A stretch of DNA of 64,000 nucleotides, taken from assembly GCF_029955155.1 (NCBI RefSeq), contig NZ_JAPNOZ010000004.1, positions 418,759-482,758 of the forward strand. Direction: 5' to 3'. Positions within the stretch are counted from its first letter, which is position 1. Each line of letters begins with the position of its first letter. Of the stretch, positions 1 through 8,548 are shown one piece after another. The translations under genes and the position numbers were made by a program. Under the pieces are notes generated by a model. It saw only the letters and a program-made list of their open reading frames with translations, made no database searches and was not told where the DNA came from. The stretch is from Psychrobacillus sp. NEAU-3TGS. GTDB taxonomy: Bacteria > Bacillota > Bacilli > Bacillales_A > Planococcaceae.

Positions 1-1227
1 TATTCTTTCGGAGATGCACTTCCAGCATTAGAAAGAGAATTAGAATCATTTATACCGGATTTTGAAGAATTTGATAAATTGACAGAGACTGGAAACTATT
101 TAAGTGCACGCGAAATTGTAATTACTTTGCAAGAAAAGGGGAAAGAATTTTTTCCTAAACTACATGAAATTCCAACTATACTTTCAGAAATACAAAATAA
201 AATACCCGCTACGATTCATGAATTACGAAATGGTCAGAAAGAAATGGAAGAAAGTTCTTATTACTTGCAGCATCTTGAAATGACGAAAAAATTAGAAGAA
301 ATAGAAGCGGAGTTAGTTGACTTAAAGGCAGCAATTGTGGACCTTGAAGTTGATAAAACAATTATTAGAGTAGAAGAAATCAAAGATGAGATGGAAACAT
401 TCTATGATTTATTAGAAAAAGAAGTACTTGCTAAGAAATATGTAGATCAACATAAAGATCATACAGCTAGCCGTCTAAAGGAAGTAACTACGGTTACTCG
501 TGCAGTGAGCGCAGAAGCTGCTTATGTTCAACAAAGCTACCGCTTACCAGAAAAAGAGGCAGAAATTCCACAAAGCTGTTTGAAGGAATTGGAAGATTTA
601 GCGAAAAAGTTCGACTTACTTTCATCACGAGTAGAAGAAGAGCAATCTGCTTATTCTAGCTTACAGGAAGAACTAAACGAAATAGCAGAAGAGCTAGACC
701 GCTTATATGAAGAACAGGATCGTTTTGCGGATCGTTTAAAAAATCTTCGAATTGATGAAAATAAAGCACGTGAAAAACTAGATGAATTAAAACATATTTT
801 GCATGACACAGATCGTATGTTACAAAAAGCGAATATTCCAGGGATTCCTGAAGATATGGATGTTCGATTAGAAGAAGCAGAGGAACATATTTATGTTGCA
901 ATGCAAAGCCTTCAAGAAGTACCGCTAAATATGACGTTGGTAGACAATTATTTAGAAAAAGCAGAGGCTTGCATGGAAGAAGTGCATAAACGGGCAAAAG
1001 AAATGTTAGAAAATGTATTGCTAACAGAAAAAATTATACAATACGGCAATCGTTATCGTACAAGCCATCCCCATATACATGCGCGCTTATTAGAAGCAGA
1101 GGAAGCCTTTAGACAACTTAGATATGCAAAAGCGCTAGAAGATGCAGCTACAGCTGTTGAGGAAGTAGAACCAGGCGCATTAAAGAAAATCGAAGTAATT
1201 GTTAAAGAAGAGGCCTGGCGTACATAA
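1..1227 (+). CDS. ezrA: EzrA, septation ring regulator (5' partial)
   Basis: This is the C-terminal 408 residues of EzrA, the membrane-anchored spectrin-like protein that limits FtsZ ring assembly and links division to cell-wall synthesis. The open frame runs in from base 1, so the N-terminal membrane anchor and roughly 150 residues lie outside the window (family length about 560). The visible part is almost all charged coiled coil, rich in Glu, Lys and Leu heptads, with the family-like segment LTETGNYLSA at its start. A TTG at 79 could be mistaken for a start, but the reading frame continues upstream with EzrA-like sequence. A hairpin terminator follows. The next genes, a cysteine desulfurase and thiI, match the order seen in B. 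subtilis. Confidence 0.93.
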   Translation, partial: YSFGDALPALERELESFIPDFEEFDKLTETGNYLSAREIVITLQEKGKEFFPKLHEIPTILSEIQNKIPATIHELRNGQKEMEESSYYLQHLEMTKKLEEIEAELVDLKAAIVDLEVDKTIIRVEEIKDEMETFYDLLEKEVLAKKYVDQHKDHTASRLKEVTTVTRAVSAEAAYVQQSYRLPEKEAEIPQSCLKELEDLAKKFDLLSSRVEEEQSAYSSLQEELNEIAEELDRLYEEQDRFADRLKNLRIDENKAREKLDELKHILHDTDRMLQKANIPGIPEDMDVRLEEAEEHIYVAMQSLQEVPLNMTLVDNYLEKAEACMEEVHKRAKEMLENVLLTEKIIQYGNRYRTSHPHIHARLLEAEEAFRQLRYAKALEDAATAVEEVEPGALKKIEVIVKEEAWRT

Positions 1228-1287
1228 CTAGAAAGTCTAACGCATTAGATCCTAGAAACGACTAATGGCTTTTGTATACAAACGTGA

Positions 1288-1322
1288 ACCACCTCACTAT
1301 AAAAGTGATGGTGGTTTTTTTC
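1288..1322 (+). terminator. Terminator after ezrA
   Basis: The stem ACCACCTCACT (1288-1298) pairs with AGTGATGGTGGT (1304-1315) with one bulged base and is followed by a run of Ts. It sits between ezrA and the GTG start of the next gene. No T-box motif is present upstream, so it is read as a simple intrinsic terminator. Confidence 0.75.
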
Positions 1323-1343
1323 CGAAAAGGAGTTGGAATTACA

Positions 1344-2477
1344 GTGATTTATTTTGATAACAGTGCTACGACAAAAGTGCATCCCGAAGTGATGAACACA
1401 TTTGTGGCAGTAAACGAAAAGTTTTGGGCAAATCCAGCCTCTATACATGAATTTGGTCATCAAACAAACGAATTATTACAAACAGCTAGAAAACAAGTAG
1501 CGGAAATTTTACATACTTCTAGCGACAAGATTTATTTTACATCTGGTGGAACGGAATCCAATAATTTAGCGATTTTTGGCTTAGCAAATAAATATAAAAA
1601 CCGTGGAAGACATGTACTTGTTTCAGAAATTGAACATCCTTCAGTACTTGAAGCGGCAAAACAACTAATGAAAAATGGATTTGAAGTTGAGTGGATTCCG
1701 GTAAACTCGGACGGTGTAATAATAATAGATGCGCTAAAAGGCCTTTTACGAGATGATACAGTTTTAGTAAGTGTCATGCATGTGAACAATGAAACAGGAG
1801 CGATTCAACCAATCCAGGATCTTATTGCTTATATAAGAAACACTAGTCGAGCGCTAATCCACATGGATGCGGTGCAAAGCTTTGGCAAGATGCCTGTAGA
1901 TTTTGCAGAAATGGATGTCGATGCAATCACCATTTCTTCTCACAAAATTCATGGTTTAAAAGGTTCAGGTCTTTTAGCATTAAAAACATTTATTGAAGTG
2001 GAACCGATGCTTGTTGGAGGCGGTCAAGAATATGGTATTCGCAGTGGAACAACGCCAGTACCATTAGCGGTTTGCACTGCCAAATCTATAAGGCTTGCAC
2101 ACGATCACTTGGAATCAAATGCAAAAAAGATGAAAGAAATAACGGAAGAACTTATTCCTTTTTTAGAGACATTTCCTGCTATTAAAATAATCTCGCCTTC
2201 TAATAGAGCACCACATATTGTTTCTTTTTCTGTCCGAAAAATAAAAGGAGAGGTTTTGATTAATGCTTTACAGCAAAAAAATGTTATAGTTTCTACAAGT
2301 AGTGCATGCTCATCCAGAAATACAAAAACAAGCCATGTATTAAAAGCAATGCATATACAAGATGAGTATATAAAAGGAGTTATTCGTTTAAGTTTTAGCT
2401 CATTCAATACTCCAGAAGAAATCGATCAGTTTAAAATAGTATTTACACATGTAATGAATGTTATTAAAGGAGATTAG
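1344..2477 (+). CDS. nifZ: Cysteine desulfurase (NifS/IscS family) partnering ThiI
   Basis: This PLP enzyme takes sulfur from L-cysteine and makes a persulfide on its own cysteine, which is passed to acceptor proteins. The 377-residue product has the class V aminotransferase fold: His98 in EHPS, the PLP lysine at 201 in SSHKIHG, and the sulfur-carrying Cys322 in the SSACSSR loop. I chose the GTG at 1344 because AAAAGGAG lies about 11 bases upstream and the protein then begins with the family N-terminus IYFDNSATT; the frame is open further upstream but that part is inside the ezrA terminator. It is five bases from thiI. In B. subtilis the desulfurase at this place (NifZ) serves ThiI in 4-thiouridine formation, and the same role is inferred here. 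Confidence 0.88.
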   Translation: MIYFDNSATTKVHPEVMNTFVAVNEKFWANPASIHEFGHQTNELLQTARKQVAEILHTSSDKIYFTSGGTESNNLAIFGLANKYKNRGRHVLVSEIEHPSVLEAAKQLMKNGFEVEWIPVNSDGVIIIDALKGLLRDDTVLVSVMHVNNETGAIQPIQDLIAYIRNTSRALIHMDAVQSFGKMPVDFAEMDVDAITISSHKIHGLKGSGLLALKTFIEVEPMLVGGGQEYGIRSGTTPVPLAVCTAKSIRLAHDHLESNAKKMKEITEELIPFLETFPAIKIISPSNRAPHIVSFSVRKIKGEVLINALQQKNVIVSTSSACSSRNTKTSHVLKAMHIQDEYIKGVIRLSFSSFNTPEEIDQFKIVFTHVMNVIKGD

Positions 2478-2482
2478 TTTTG

Positions 2483-3685
2483 ATGAAATGGGAAAAAATA
2501 TTAGTAAGATATGGTGAGTTATCAACAAAAGGAAGAAATAGAAAACAGTTTATATCACATCTTCGAAACAACATAAAATTTTCTTTTGTAGATTTACCAA
2601 ATATTAAAGTACAAGCAGAAAGAGATCGGATGTTCTTAACTTCAACAGACGATAAAGAGATCGAAGCACTAATAAAACGACTACCAAAAATATTCGGCAT
2701 TCAGTCATTTAGCCCTGTTGCTTCTTGTTCGCAGGATTTAGAGGATATTCAAGCAACTGCTCTTCAAATAATGGAAAGCTTAGATAGTGAAAACAAAACA
2801 TTCCGTGTAACAGTAAAACGTTCTGATAAAAGGTTCCCACTGGATACGTATGAATTGCAAAAGATAGTAGCAAGTCATGTTTTAAGACAATTTCCATCTT
2901 TGCAAGTACAATTAAAAAAACCAGAAATAGACTTACGAATTGAAGTATTAGCGGATGCTGTATATATGATGGCGCAAGTAATTCCTGGTGCTGGCGGTAT
3001 GCCACTTGGTTCAAATGGTCGCTCGCTTTTAATGCTTTCCGGTGGAATTGACAGTCCAGTTGCGGGATATATGCTTTTGAAACGTGGAGTTAGATTAGAT
3101 GCCATTCATTTTCATAGTCCGCCGTTTACAAGTGAGCGTTCAAAAGAAAAAGTAATGGATTTAGCAAACCAATTAAGTCATTACGGAGCAACTGTACGAC
3201 TGCATATCATTCCCTTTACGGAAATCCAACAAAGTATAGCAGCACAAATTCCAGAAAATGTATCCATGACTACTACAAGAAGAATGATGTTAAAGATTGC
3301 AGAAATTGTACGTGAAGAAATTGGCGCATTAGGAATTGTAACTGGTGAAAGTCTAGGTCAAGTTGCGAGCCAAACGCTCGAAAGCTTAACTGCTATTAAT
3401 GCAGTCACGTCCACACCGGTTTTTAGACCACTCATTTCTATGGACAAATTAGATATTATAGATATTGCCCGGGAAATAGGGACTTATGAGACATCTATCT
3501 TGCCATATGAAGATTGTTGTACTATATTCACTCCTTCTTGCCCTAAAACAAAACCTAAGTTGGAGAAAGTAGAATACTACGAGAGCTTTAAGGATTACGA
3601 TGATTTAATAAAAGAGGCTGTAGAAAATAGAGAAGTTCTTTCTTTTCCTACAAAAAAGAAAAATGACTTTGAAAACCTGCTTTAA
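2483..3685 (+). CDS. thiI: tRNA 4-thiouridine synthetase ThiI
   Basis: ThiI adenylates U8 of tRNA and inserts sulfur to form 4-thiouridine, and in some bacteria also supports thiazole synthesis. The 400-residue protein has an N-terminal ferredoxin-like region, a THUMP domain (about residues 60-165) and a PP-loop ATPase domain with SGGIDSP at 186-192. It ends soon after a cysteine-containing segment (YEDCCTIFTPSC) and lacks the C-terminal rhodanese domain of the longer E. coli enzyme, as is usual in Bacillales. The start is the ATG at 2483, 9 bases after AAAGGAG; an upstream in-frame TTG at 2480 is less likely. It is co-oriented with, and almost touching, the cysteine desulfurase, consistent with a sulfur relay operon. 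Confidence 0.93.
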   Translation: MKWEKILVRYGELSTKGRNRKQFISHLRNNIKFSFVDLPNIKVQAERDRMFLTSTDDKEIEALIKRLPKIFGIQSFSPVASCSQDLEDIQATALQIMESLDSENKTFRVTVKRSDKRFPLDTYELQKIVASHVLRQFPSLQVQLKKPEIDLRIEVLADAVYMMAQVIPGAGGMPLGSNGRSLLMLSGGIDSPVAGYMLLKRGVRLDAIHFHSPPFTSERSKEKVMDLANQLSHYGATVRLHIIPFTEIQQSIAAQIPENVSMTTTRRMMLKIAEIVREEIGALGIVTGESLGQVASQTLESLTAINAVTSTPVFRPLISMDKLDIIDIAREIGTYETSILPYEDCCTIFTPSCPKTKPKLEKVEYYESFKDYDDLIKEAVENREVLSFPTKKKNDFENLL

Positions 3686-3716
3686 AAATTAACAAAATAT
3701 ACCTCTCTTCCTCCGT

Positions 3717-3745
3717 GCATGAAATTCGAAAAAAAGACCATTCTA
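3717..3745 (+). promoter_or_regulatory. Sigma-G type promoter of the spore protein gene
   Basis: GCATG (3717-3721) fits the sigma-G -35 pattern GHATR and CATTCTA (3739-3745) fits the -10 pattern CATNNTA, with 17 bases between them. Transcription would start around 3751, just before the AAGGAGGTGAG ribosome site. Forespore expression is what is known for alpha/beta SASP genes. The match is seen directly; its use is inferred. Confidence 0.6.
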
Positions 3746-3767
3746 ATTTCACAAGGAGGTGAGAGAC

Positions 3768-3977
3768 ATGACAAACAACAACAACAGCAACTCAAATCAA
3801 CTTTTAGTTCCTGGAGTAAGACAAGCGATTGATCAAATGAAATATGAAATTGCTCAAGAGTTTGGAGTACAATTAGGAGCTGATGCATCATCGCGTGCCA
3901 ACGGATCCGTAGGCGGAGAAATCACAAAGCGATTAGTGCGTCAAGCTCAATCACAAATGAACGGTTTCAATAAATAA
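3768..3977 (+). CDS. sspA: Alpha/beta-type small acid-soluble spore protein
   Basis: This 69-residue protein belongs to the alpha/beta SASP family, which coats and protects DNA in dormant spores and is degraded by the GPR protease in germination. The family signatures are clear: an Asn-rich N-terminus, [23 protein letters not shown], a GPR-site-like region, and the conserved [22 protein letters not shown] stretch near the C-terminus (here quoted in overlapping parts of a 38-residue block). The ATG at 3768 follows a perfect AAGGAGGTGAG site; a GTG nine bases upstream in frame is inside that site and is not used. A sigma-G promoter lies before it and a strong terminator after it, so it is probably monocistronic. 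The position next to thiI matches sspA of B. subtilis. Confidence 0.93.
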   Translation: MTNNNNSNSNQLLVPGVRQAIDQMKYEIAQEFGVQLGADASSRANGSVGGEITKRLVRQAQSQMNGFNK

Positions 3978-3987
3978 TAAAACAGAT

Positions 3988-4018
3988 AAACCGGTAGCTT
4001 AGGCTACCGGTTTTTTTG
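3988..4018 (+). terminator. Terminator after the spore protein gene
   Basis: AAACCGGTAGC pairs with GCTACCGGTTT around the loop TTAG, followed by seven Ts. This is a textbook intrinsic terminator. Confidence 0.9.
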
Positions 4019-4035
4019 TTGTATGACATGAACGG

Positions 4036-4684
4036 CTTAGGGAAACTGCGAAGTGAGAAATCTTATTAGGTAAACGCTAGACTTTTCGCTTCAGGAGAAC
4101 GCTTTCCGCGAGGCGGGCGGTGAGCCTCCTCGGTCGCACATTAAAACTTCTTCAGAAGTTTTCTAACTATTAAATACCAGTAAATGGTATAACACGACAT
4201 AAGATGCTGTGAATGCGACAAACTCCTCCTCGAACACGAACAGAACACCTGCTGAACGTGACAAAGCCAGTAAAGCTGATGCTTTTTATTAAGAAACCCC
4301 AAACGACACACCATTATTATAAGCGTCTCACTCCAAGTAAACTTGCCTTATGAAAAAATGGTTGCTCTCAGGAGTAATTTTGTCGCTTTCAGACTAGAAC
4401 TAGTTGCTCTCAACAGTCGTTTGGTTGCTCTCAGACTACAACTGGTTGCTTTCGAGATTTTTTGATTGCCCTTATCCATTTATTGGATATATTTATTCTG
4501 CAACTACCTAATTGGAGGGATATAGTGCCGCCGCGCGAGACTCCTGCGGGAAAGCGAGACAGACGAGACCCTGCAGTCGCTCGCGACGAAGCGTTTCGTC
4601 ACTCGCCCGCGGAAAGCAAAGCCCCCCCGTGCTAAATCCAAGCGGTCACTTTCTTCCACTCACTACCACGAAGTTTCCCTAAAC
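4036..4684. repeat. Repeat element copy A (about 649 bp, inverted ends)
   Basis: This gene-free stretch between sspA and the acyl-CoA synthetase is bounded by imperfect inverted ends: CTTAGGGAAACTGCG at 4036 and the complement of GTTTAGGGAAACTTCG ending at 4684, the latter next to CTCACTACC. Inside each end lies a GC-rich module (about 4090-4140 and 4510-4630) with shared motifs such as CGCTTTCCGCG, GGCGGTGAGCCTCCTCG, ACTCCTGCGGG and CCCGCGGAAAGC, in inverted orientation relative to one another. The left module is shorter than in the other copies. The AT-rich centre contains a 21-bp tandem repeat. Elements with the same architecture occur at 36641-37281 and 52766-53405, and one begins at 63972. 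No coding sequence of its own was recognised. Confidence 0.7.
4361..4465 (+). repeat. Tandem repeat of 21 bp, five units
   Basis: The heptamer GTTGCTC or a close variant recurs at 4361, 4382, 4403, 4424 and 4445, exactly 21 bases apart, usually continuing as TCAGACTA-like sequence. A sixth, degraded unit (GATTGCC) starts near 4464. Units have diverged, so the array is old or relaxed. It lies in the centre of repeat element A and is not in an open frame with a ribosome site. Confidence 0.75.
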
Positions 4685-4777
4685 CGATAAACACATATAT
4701 TCAGAAAATTATTTTTATATTTAACAATCTAACTAATTCCTTTATAATTAATTGTATGATGTAAAGGAGGAATAGTA

Positions 4778-6349
4778 TTGAATAAATCAGACCTAATCGC
4801 ACCAGCACAATATAACTTAGTAAGTGAGTTTGAAAAATTTAGTATAAATGAAGAAAAATTAGCGCTTATTTGGGAGTCCGAAAACGGAGAAACGAAAAAG
4901 AGTACATATAAACAATTAATCCAACAAGCGAATAAAATTGCAAATGCATTTACTCGAAGCGGCCTTAAAAAAGGGGATATCGTACTTGTAATGGTACCTC
5001 GATTAATAGAAGCGTATGAAGTGTACGTAGCAGCTTTAAAAGCTGGTTTAGTAGTTATTCCAAGTTCAGAAATGCTGCGAGCAAAGGATATAGAATATAG
5101 ATTAGTTCATAGTGGAGCAAAAGCGATTATTGCATATGAACCATTTTTAAGCCAATTTAACGAAGTATCGAACTTAGACGATAAACTATTATTTGTAATT
5201 GGAAATGGCCAAGGTAGTTGGAAATCTTTAACTGATGAAATAGTTAGTGAAGATGATGTGTTCCAAACAGTCGAAACAACAAAAGATGATCTGGCATTCA
5301 TATCATATACAAGTGGTACAACCGGAAATCCAAAAGGTGTTGTTCATACGCATGCATGGGCATATGCACATTTACGGACATCAGGACCAAATTGGCTAAG
5401 TATACAAGAGGGAGATATCGTTTGGGCTACAGCAAGTCCTGGGTGGCAGAAATGGATTTGGAGCCCGTTTCTTGCGGTTCTTGGAAGTGGTGCAATTGGC
5501 TACGTCTACAATGGTAAATTTGAGCCGAAAACATATTTAAAAAATATTCAAGAGAAAAAAGTAAATGTGCTTTGTTGTACACCAACGGAATATAGAATTA
5601 TGGCGAAAGTAGACGGCTTAACCGACTATGATCTTTCTTCACTTCATAGTGCAGTTTCTGCAGGAGAACCATTAAATAGAGAAGTAATTGAAACTTTTGA
5701 GCGCAATTTTAATTTAGAAGTGCGAGATGGGTACGGTCAAACCGAAAACACATTACTCGTTGGAACAATGAAAGGAATGAAAGCTAGACCTGGTTCTATG
5801 GGGAAACCAACACCAGGAAATACAGTAGAGATTGTTAATGATCTTGGGGAAATTTGTGCACCTGGTGAAGTAGGCGATATTGCAGTGCATATTGAAACTC
5901 CAGCTCTTTTTAAAGAATATTTAAAAGATCCCGAACGTACCGCGATGCAATTCAGAGGAAATTATTATATAACCGGTGACCAAGCGAAAAAAGATGAGGA
6001 TGGCTATTTTTGGTTTGAGGGTAGAAGTGACGACATTATTATCAGTTCCGGCTACACAATTGGACCTTTTGAGGTAGAGGATGCTTTAACAAAACATCCT
6101 GCAGTGCAAGAATGTGCTGTCGTTGGTAGTCCACATGAAGTTCGTGGGACGATTGTAAAAGCTTTTGTTGTTTTACTAGATCCTTCGAAGGAAGGTTCGC
6201 CTGAATTAGTGAAGGAGCTTCAAGATCATGTGAAAACAATTACTGCCCCATATAAGTATCCGAGAGAAATTGAGTTTGTGAAAGAATTGCCAAAAACAAC
6301 TTCTGGGAAAATTAGAAGAGTCGAGTTAAGGCAACGAGAACAATTATAG
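4778..6349 (+). CDS. ytcI: Acyl-CoA synthetase, AMP-forming
   Basis: This is an ANL-family ligase that adenylates a carboxylic acid with ATP and transfers it to coenzyme A. The 523-residue protein carries the AMP-binding P-loop TSGTTGNPKG (178-187), the adenylate motif DGYGQTENT, the hinge region ITGDQAKKDEDGYFWFEGR (quoted core ITGDQ) and the catalytic C-terminal lysine at about 511 in TSGKIRR. It resembles medium-chain/acetyl-like CoA ligases; the substrate cannot be told from sequence. The TTG start at 4778 is chosen because AAAGGAGG ends seven bases before it. In B. subtilis ytcI sits close to sspA, which supports the symbol. It is transcribed alone, between repeat element A and its own terminator. 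Confidence 0.85.
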   Translation: MNKSDLIAPAQYNLVSEFEKFSINEEKLALIWESENGETKKSTYKQLIQQANKIANAFTRSGLKKGDIVLVMVPRLIEAYEVYVAALKAGLVVIPSSEMLRAKDIEYRLVHSGAKAIIAYEPFLSQFNEVSNLDDKLLFVIGNGQGSWKSLTDEIVSEDDVFQTVETTKDDLAFISYTSGTTGNPKGVVHTHAWAYAHLRTSGPNWLSIQEGDIVWATASPGWQKWIWSPFLAVLGSGAIGYVYNGKFEPKTYLKNIQEKKVNVLCCTPTEYRIMAKVDGLTDYDLSSLHSAVSAGEPLNREVIETFERNFNLEVRDGYGQTENTLLVGTMKGMKARPGSMGKPTPGNTVEIVNDLGEICAPGEVGDIAVHIETPALFKEYLKDPERTAMQFRGNYYITGDQAKKDEDGYFWFEGRSDDIIISSGYTIGPFEVEDALTKHPAVQECAVVGSPHEVRGTIVKAFVVLLDPSKEGSPELVKELQDHVKTITAPYKYPREIEFVKELPKTTSGKIRRVELRQREQL

Positions 6350-6364
6350 ATAATAGGTGAAAAT

Positions 6365-6398
6365 GAAGCACGAAGGACGAATGTTCTTCGTGCTTTTC
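6365..6398 (+). terminator. Terminator after acyl-CoA synthetase gene
   Basis: AAGCACGAAG (6366-6375) pairs with CTTCGTGCTT (6386-6395), followed by a short T tract. Confidence 0.75.
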
Positions 6399-6547
6399 CA
6401 CGTCTAGACTCCTGCGGAAGCTCGAAGCTACAGACGGTCGCAAATTTAGACTGTATTCCTCTGACAGAGTTTTGGTGTTTACTTTAACTTGTTAAAGCAA
6501 TATAATAAATCTATTGTTTTTTGTGGAAAAAATAAGGAGATGGGGAA

Positions 6548-7444
6548 GTGCAAAAAGAAGAAAAACAAGGAATAATAATAGTCGCAACCGCTTATGTTTT
6601 ATGGGGATTCATGCCGATTTTTTGGAAAATGCTTGGCCATGTGTCCAGTGATGAAATTTTAGCAGGACGTGTTATTTGGTCATTCGTATTCACATTGTTG
6701 CTAGTTGTTATTGGTCGCAATTATAAACAACTTGTAAACGATATACAAGAATTATGGAAGGATAGAAAAGCTTTCTGGAGCTTAGTGCTAGCTTCTTATT
6801 TAGTAACAGGAAATTGGTTTATATTTATCTATGCAGTGAATGCGGGATACATAGTTCAAACAAGCTTAGGTTATTACATAAATCCACTGCTTTCTGTGGT
6901 ACTTGGAATTGTCTTTCTAAAAGAAAAGTTATCAAGAGCTCAAGTGTTAGCAGTAGTTATTGCAGCTATTGGTGTACTCATATTATCCATTTCTTATGGA
7001 CAAGTACCATGGATCTCCTTTTCATTGGCAATAACATTTGCCTTTTATGGATTGATTAAAAAGACATTAAAAGTGGATGCCCTAAGAGGATTAACGATAG
7101 AAACTTTCTTTGTCCTACCAGTAGCACTCATTTATTTTGCTTACTTAGTCGCGACCGGGAAAGCAGTATTTTTTTCAACGGATATTCTGACAGTAATATT
7201 GCTTTTGTTGACAGGCGTTGCAACTGCTGTTCCACTTGTCTTGTTTGCTAAAGGAACAAAGAATATTCCATTGTACATGTCTGGATTTATACAATACATA
7301 GCACCAACGCTTATGCTTTTAATCGGTGTCATCATCTATAAAGAGCAGTTTAGTAAAATCGAATTTCTATCCTTTTCGTTTATTTGGTGCGCGCTTATAT
7401 TGTTCACTGTATCGAAAATTATGGAAGTACGGAAACGTAAATAG
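6548..7444 (+). CDS. rarD: RarD-type EamA family transporter
   Basis: A 298-residue polytopic membrane protein of the drug/metabolite transporter superfamily, with about ten hydrophobic helices arranged as two EamA halves. The N-terminal block GIIIVATAYVLWGFMPIFWK and the segment following it (YVLWGFMPIFWK, GNWFIFIYAVN) are typical of RarD. RarD proteins were named from a chloramphenicol-sensitivity phenotype; their substrate is generally unknown and is not deducible here. The GTG start at 6548 follows AAGGAGATGGGG. A remnant of the GC-rich repeat family (around 6405-6445) lies upstream. The next gene, sppA, starts about 80 bases downstream with its own strong ribosome site. Confidence 0.85.
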   Translation: MQKEEKQGIIIVATAYVLWGFMPIFWKMLGHVSSDEILAGRVIWSFVFTLLLVVIGRNYKQLVNDIQELWKDRKAFWSLVLASYLVTGNWFIFIYAVNAGYIVQTSLGYYINPLLSVVLGIVFLKEKLSRAQVLAVVIAAIGVLILSISYGQVPWISFSLAITFAFYGLIKKTLKVDALRGLTIETFFVLPVALIYFAYLVATGKAVFFSTDILTVILLLLTGVATAVPLVLFAKGTKNIPLYMSGFIQYIAPTLMLLIGVIIYKEQFSKIEFLSFSFIWCALILFTVSKIMEVRKRK

Positions 7445-7522
7445 TATTTATTTTAACGATTTATGAAACATTTGAATTTTTTTTACGTAAGTAAAGAGAG
7501 AACAAAAGGAGGAGAATATAAA

Positions 7523-8536
7523 ATGAATATGAAACGTTGGCTTGCTATTTTGGGTGCAGCCGTATTATTAGTCATTTCCCTATTCGTCAATACGATGTCT
7601 AGTATATTTTCAAAGGACTGGACTGCTATGTTAGATGAATTTGCTGCTGTTTCGAGTTCCGAGTTTTTCGAGACGGTATTAGAAGAAGGTAGTATGAACG
7701 AACGTATCGCACTATTAACGGTTGATGGGGTTATACAAGATACTGGGAGTGCTACTTCCCTTTTTGCAACAGAAGGATATAATCATTCTGTGTTTTTACA
7801 GCAATTAGAACAAGTAAAAACGGACGACACGGTAAAAGCAATTGTGCTCCAAGTTAATTCTCCAGGTGGGGGAGTAGTTGAATCAGCAGAAATCTACCGC
7901 GAGATTAGGGAAATACAAGAGGAAACAGAAAAACCAATTTATGTGTCGATGGGTAGCATGGCAGCATCGGGTGGATATTATATTTCAGCACCAGCTGATA
8001 AAATCTTTGTAAATAAGGAAACGATGACAGGATCTATCGGGGTCATTATGCAAAGTATTAACTACGGAAAGTTAGCTGAAGAATACGGTGTTGAGTTTGT
8101 AACGATTAAATCGGGTCCTTATAAAGACATTATGAGTCCTACTAGAGAAATGACAGAAGCAGAAAGAAATATGCTGCAAGAAATGTTAAATGATTCATAC
8201 GAAGATTTTGTAGACATTATTGAACAAGGTCGAAATATGACAGAAGCTGAAGTGAAAAAAGTAGCAGATGGTCGTATCGTAAATGGTCGCCAAGCTATTG
8301 ACGCAGGACTTGCTGACGAAATTGGATTTTTAGATGATGCTGTTGCTGCTATTAAAACAGATTACGATTTAGAAAACGCGGAAGTGTTTGAATATGGTTA
8401 CTCGCAGAGCTTTGGTTCATTATTTGCGATGAAAGCACAATCGTTATTAGGGGTGGACATTGAGACGAAGCTAATTGGTAAGTTAATCGCAGATAATAGT
8501 GCACCTAAAATGATGTACTTATACGGAAATAATTAA
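7523..8536 (+). CDS. sppA: Signal peptide peptidase SppA
   Basis: SppA is a membrane-bound serine protease (S49 family) that degrades signal peptides left after secretion. The 337-residue protein has one N-terminal membrane helix (about residues 5-25) and the catalytic pair Ser149 in MAASGGYY and Lys201 in SGPYKDIM, matching Ser147/Lys199 of the 335-residue B. subtilis enzyme. VNSPGGGV at 111-118 forms the oxyanion-side motif. The start at 7523 follows AAAGGAGGAGA; the frame is open 20 codons further but without a ribosome site. It is followed after 12 bases by the RDD protein gene, the same pair (yteI-yteJ) as in B. subtilis, so the two are probably cotranscribed. Confidence 0.93.
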   Translation: MNMKRWLAILGAAVLLVISLFVNTMSSIFSKDWTAMLDEFAAVSSSEFFETVLEEGSMNERIALLTVDGVIQDTGSATSLFATEGYNHSVFLQQLEQVKTDDTVKAIVLQVNSPGGGVVESAEIYREIREIQEETEKPIYVSMGSMAASGGYYISAPADKIFVNKETMTGSIGVIMQSINYGKLAEEYGVEFVTIKSGPYKDIMSPTREMTEAERNMLQEMLNDSYEDFVDIIEQGRNMTEAEVKKVADGRIVNGRQAIDAGLADEIGFLDDAVAAIKTDYDLENAEVFEYGYSQSFGSLFAMKAQSLLGVDIETKLIGKLIADNSAPKMMYLYGNN

Positions 8537-8548
8537 GGAGGGGTCTAA

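Noticed and set aside
1288..1322. T-box terminator before the cysteine desulfurase
   Set aside because: No T-box motif or specifier stem lies upstream; it is a plain terminator.
1272..1343. Upstream extension of the cysteine desulfurase to a TTG
   Set aside because: It would translate the ezrA terminator and adds no family-like sequence; the GTG at 1344 has the ribosome site.
6405..6450. Another full repeat element before rarD
   Set aside because: Only a short CTCCTGCGG-containing remnant is present, without the inverted ends.
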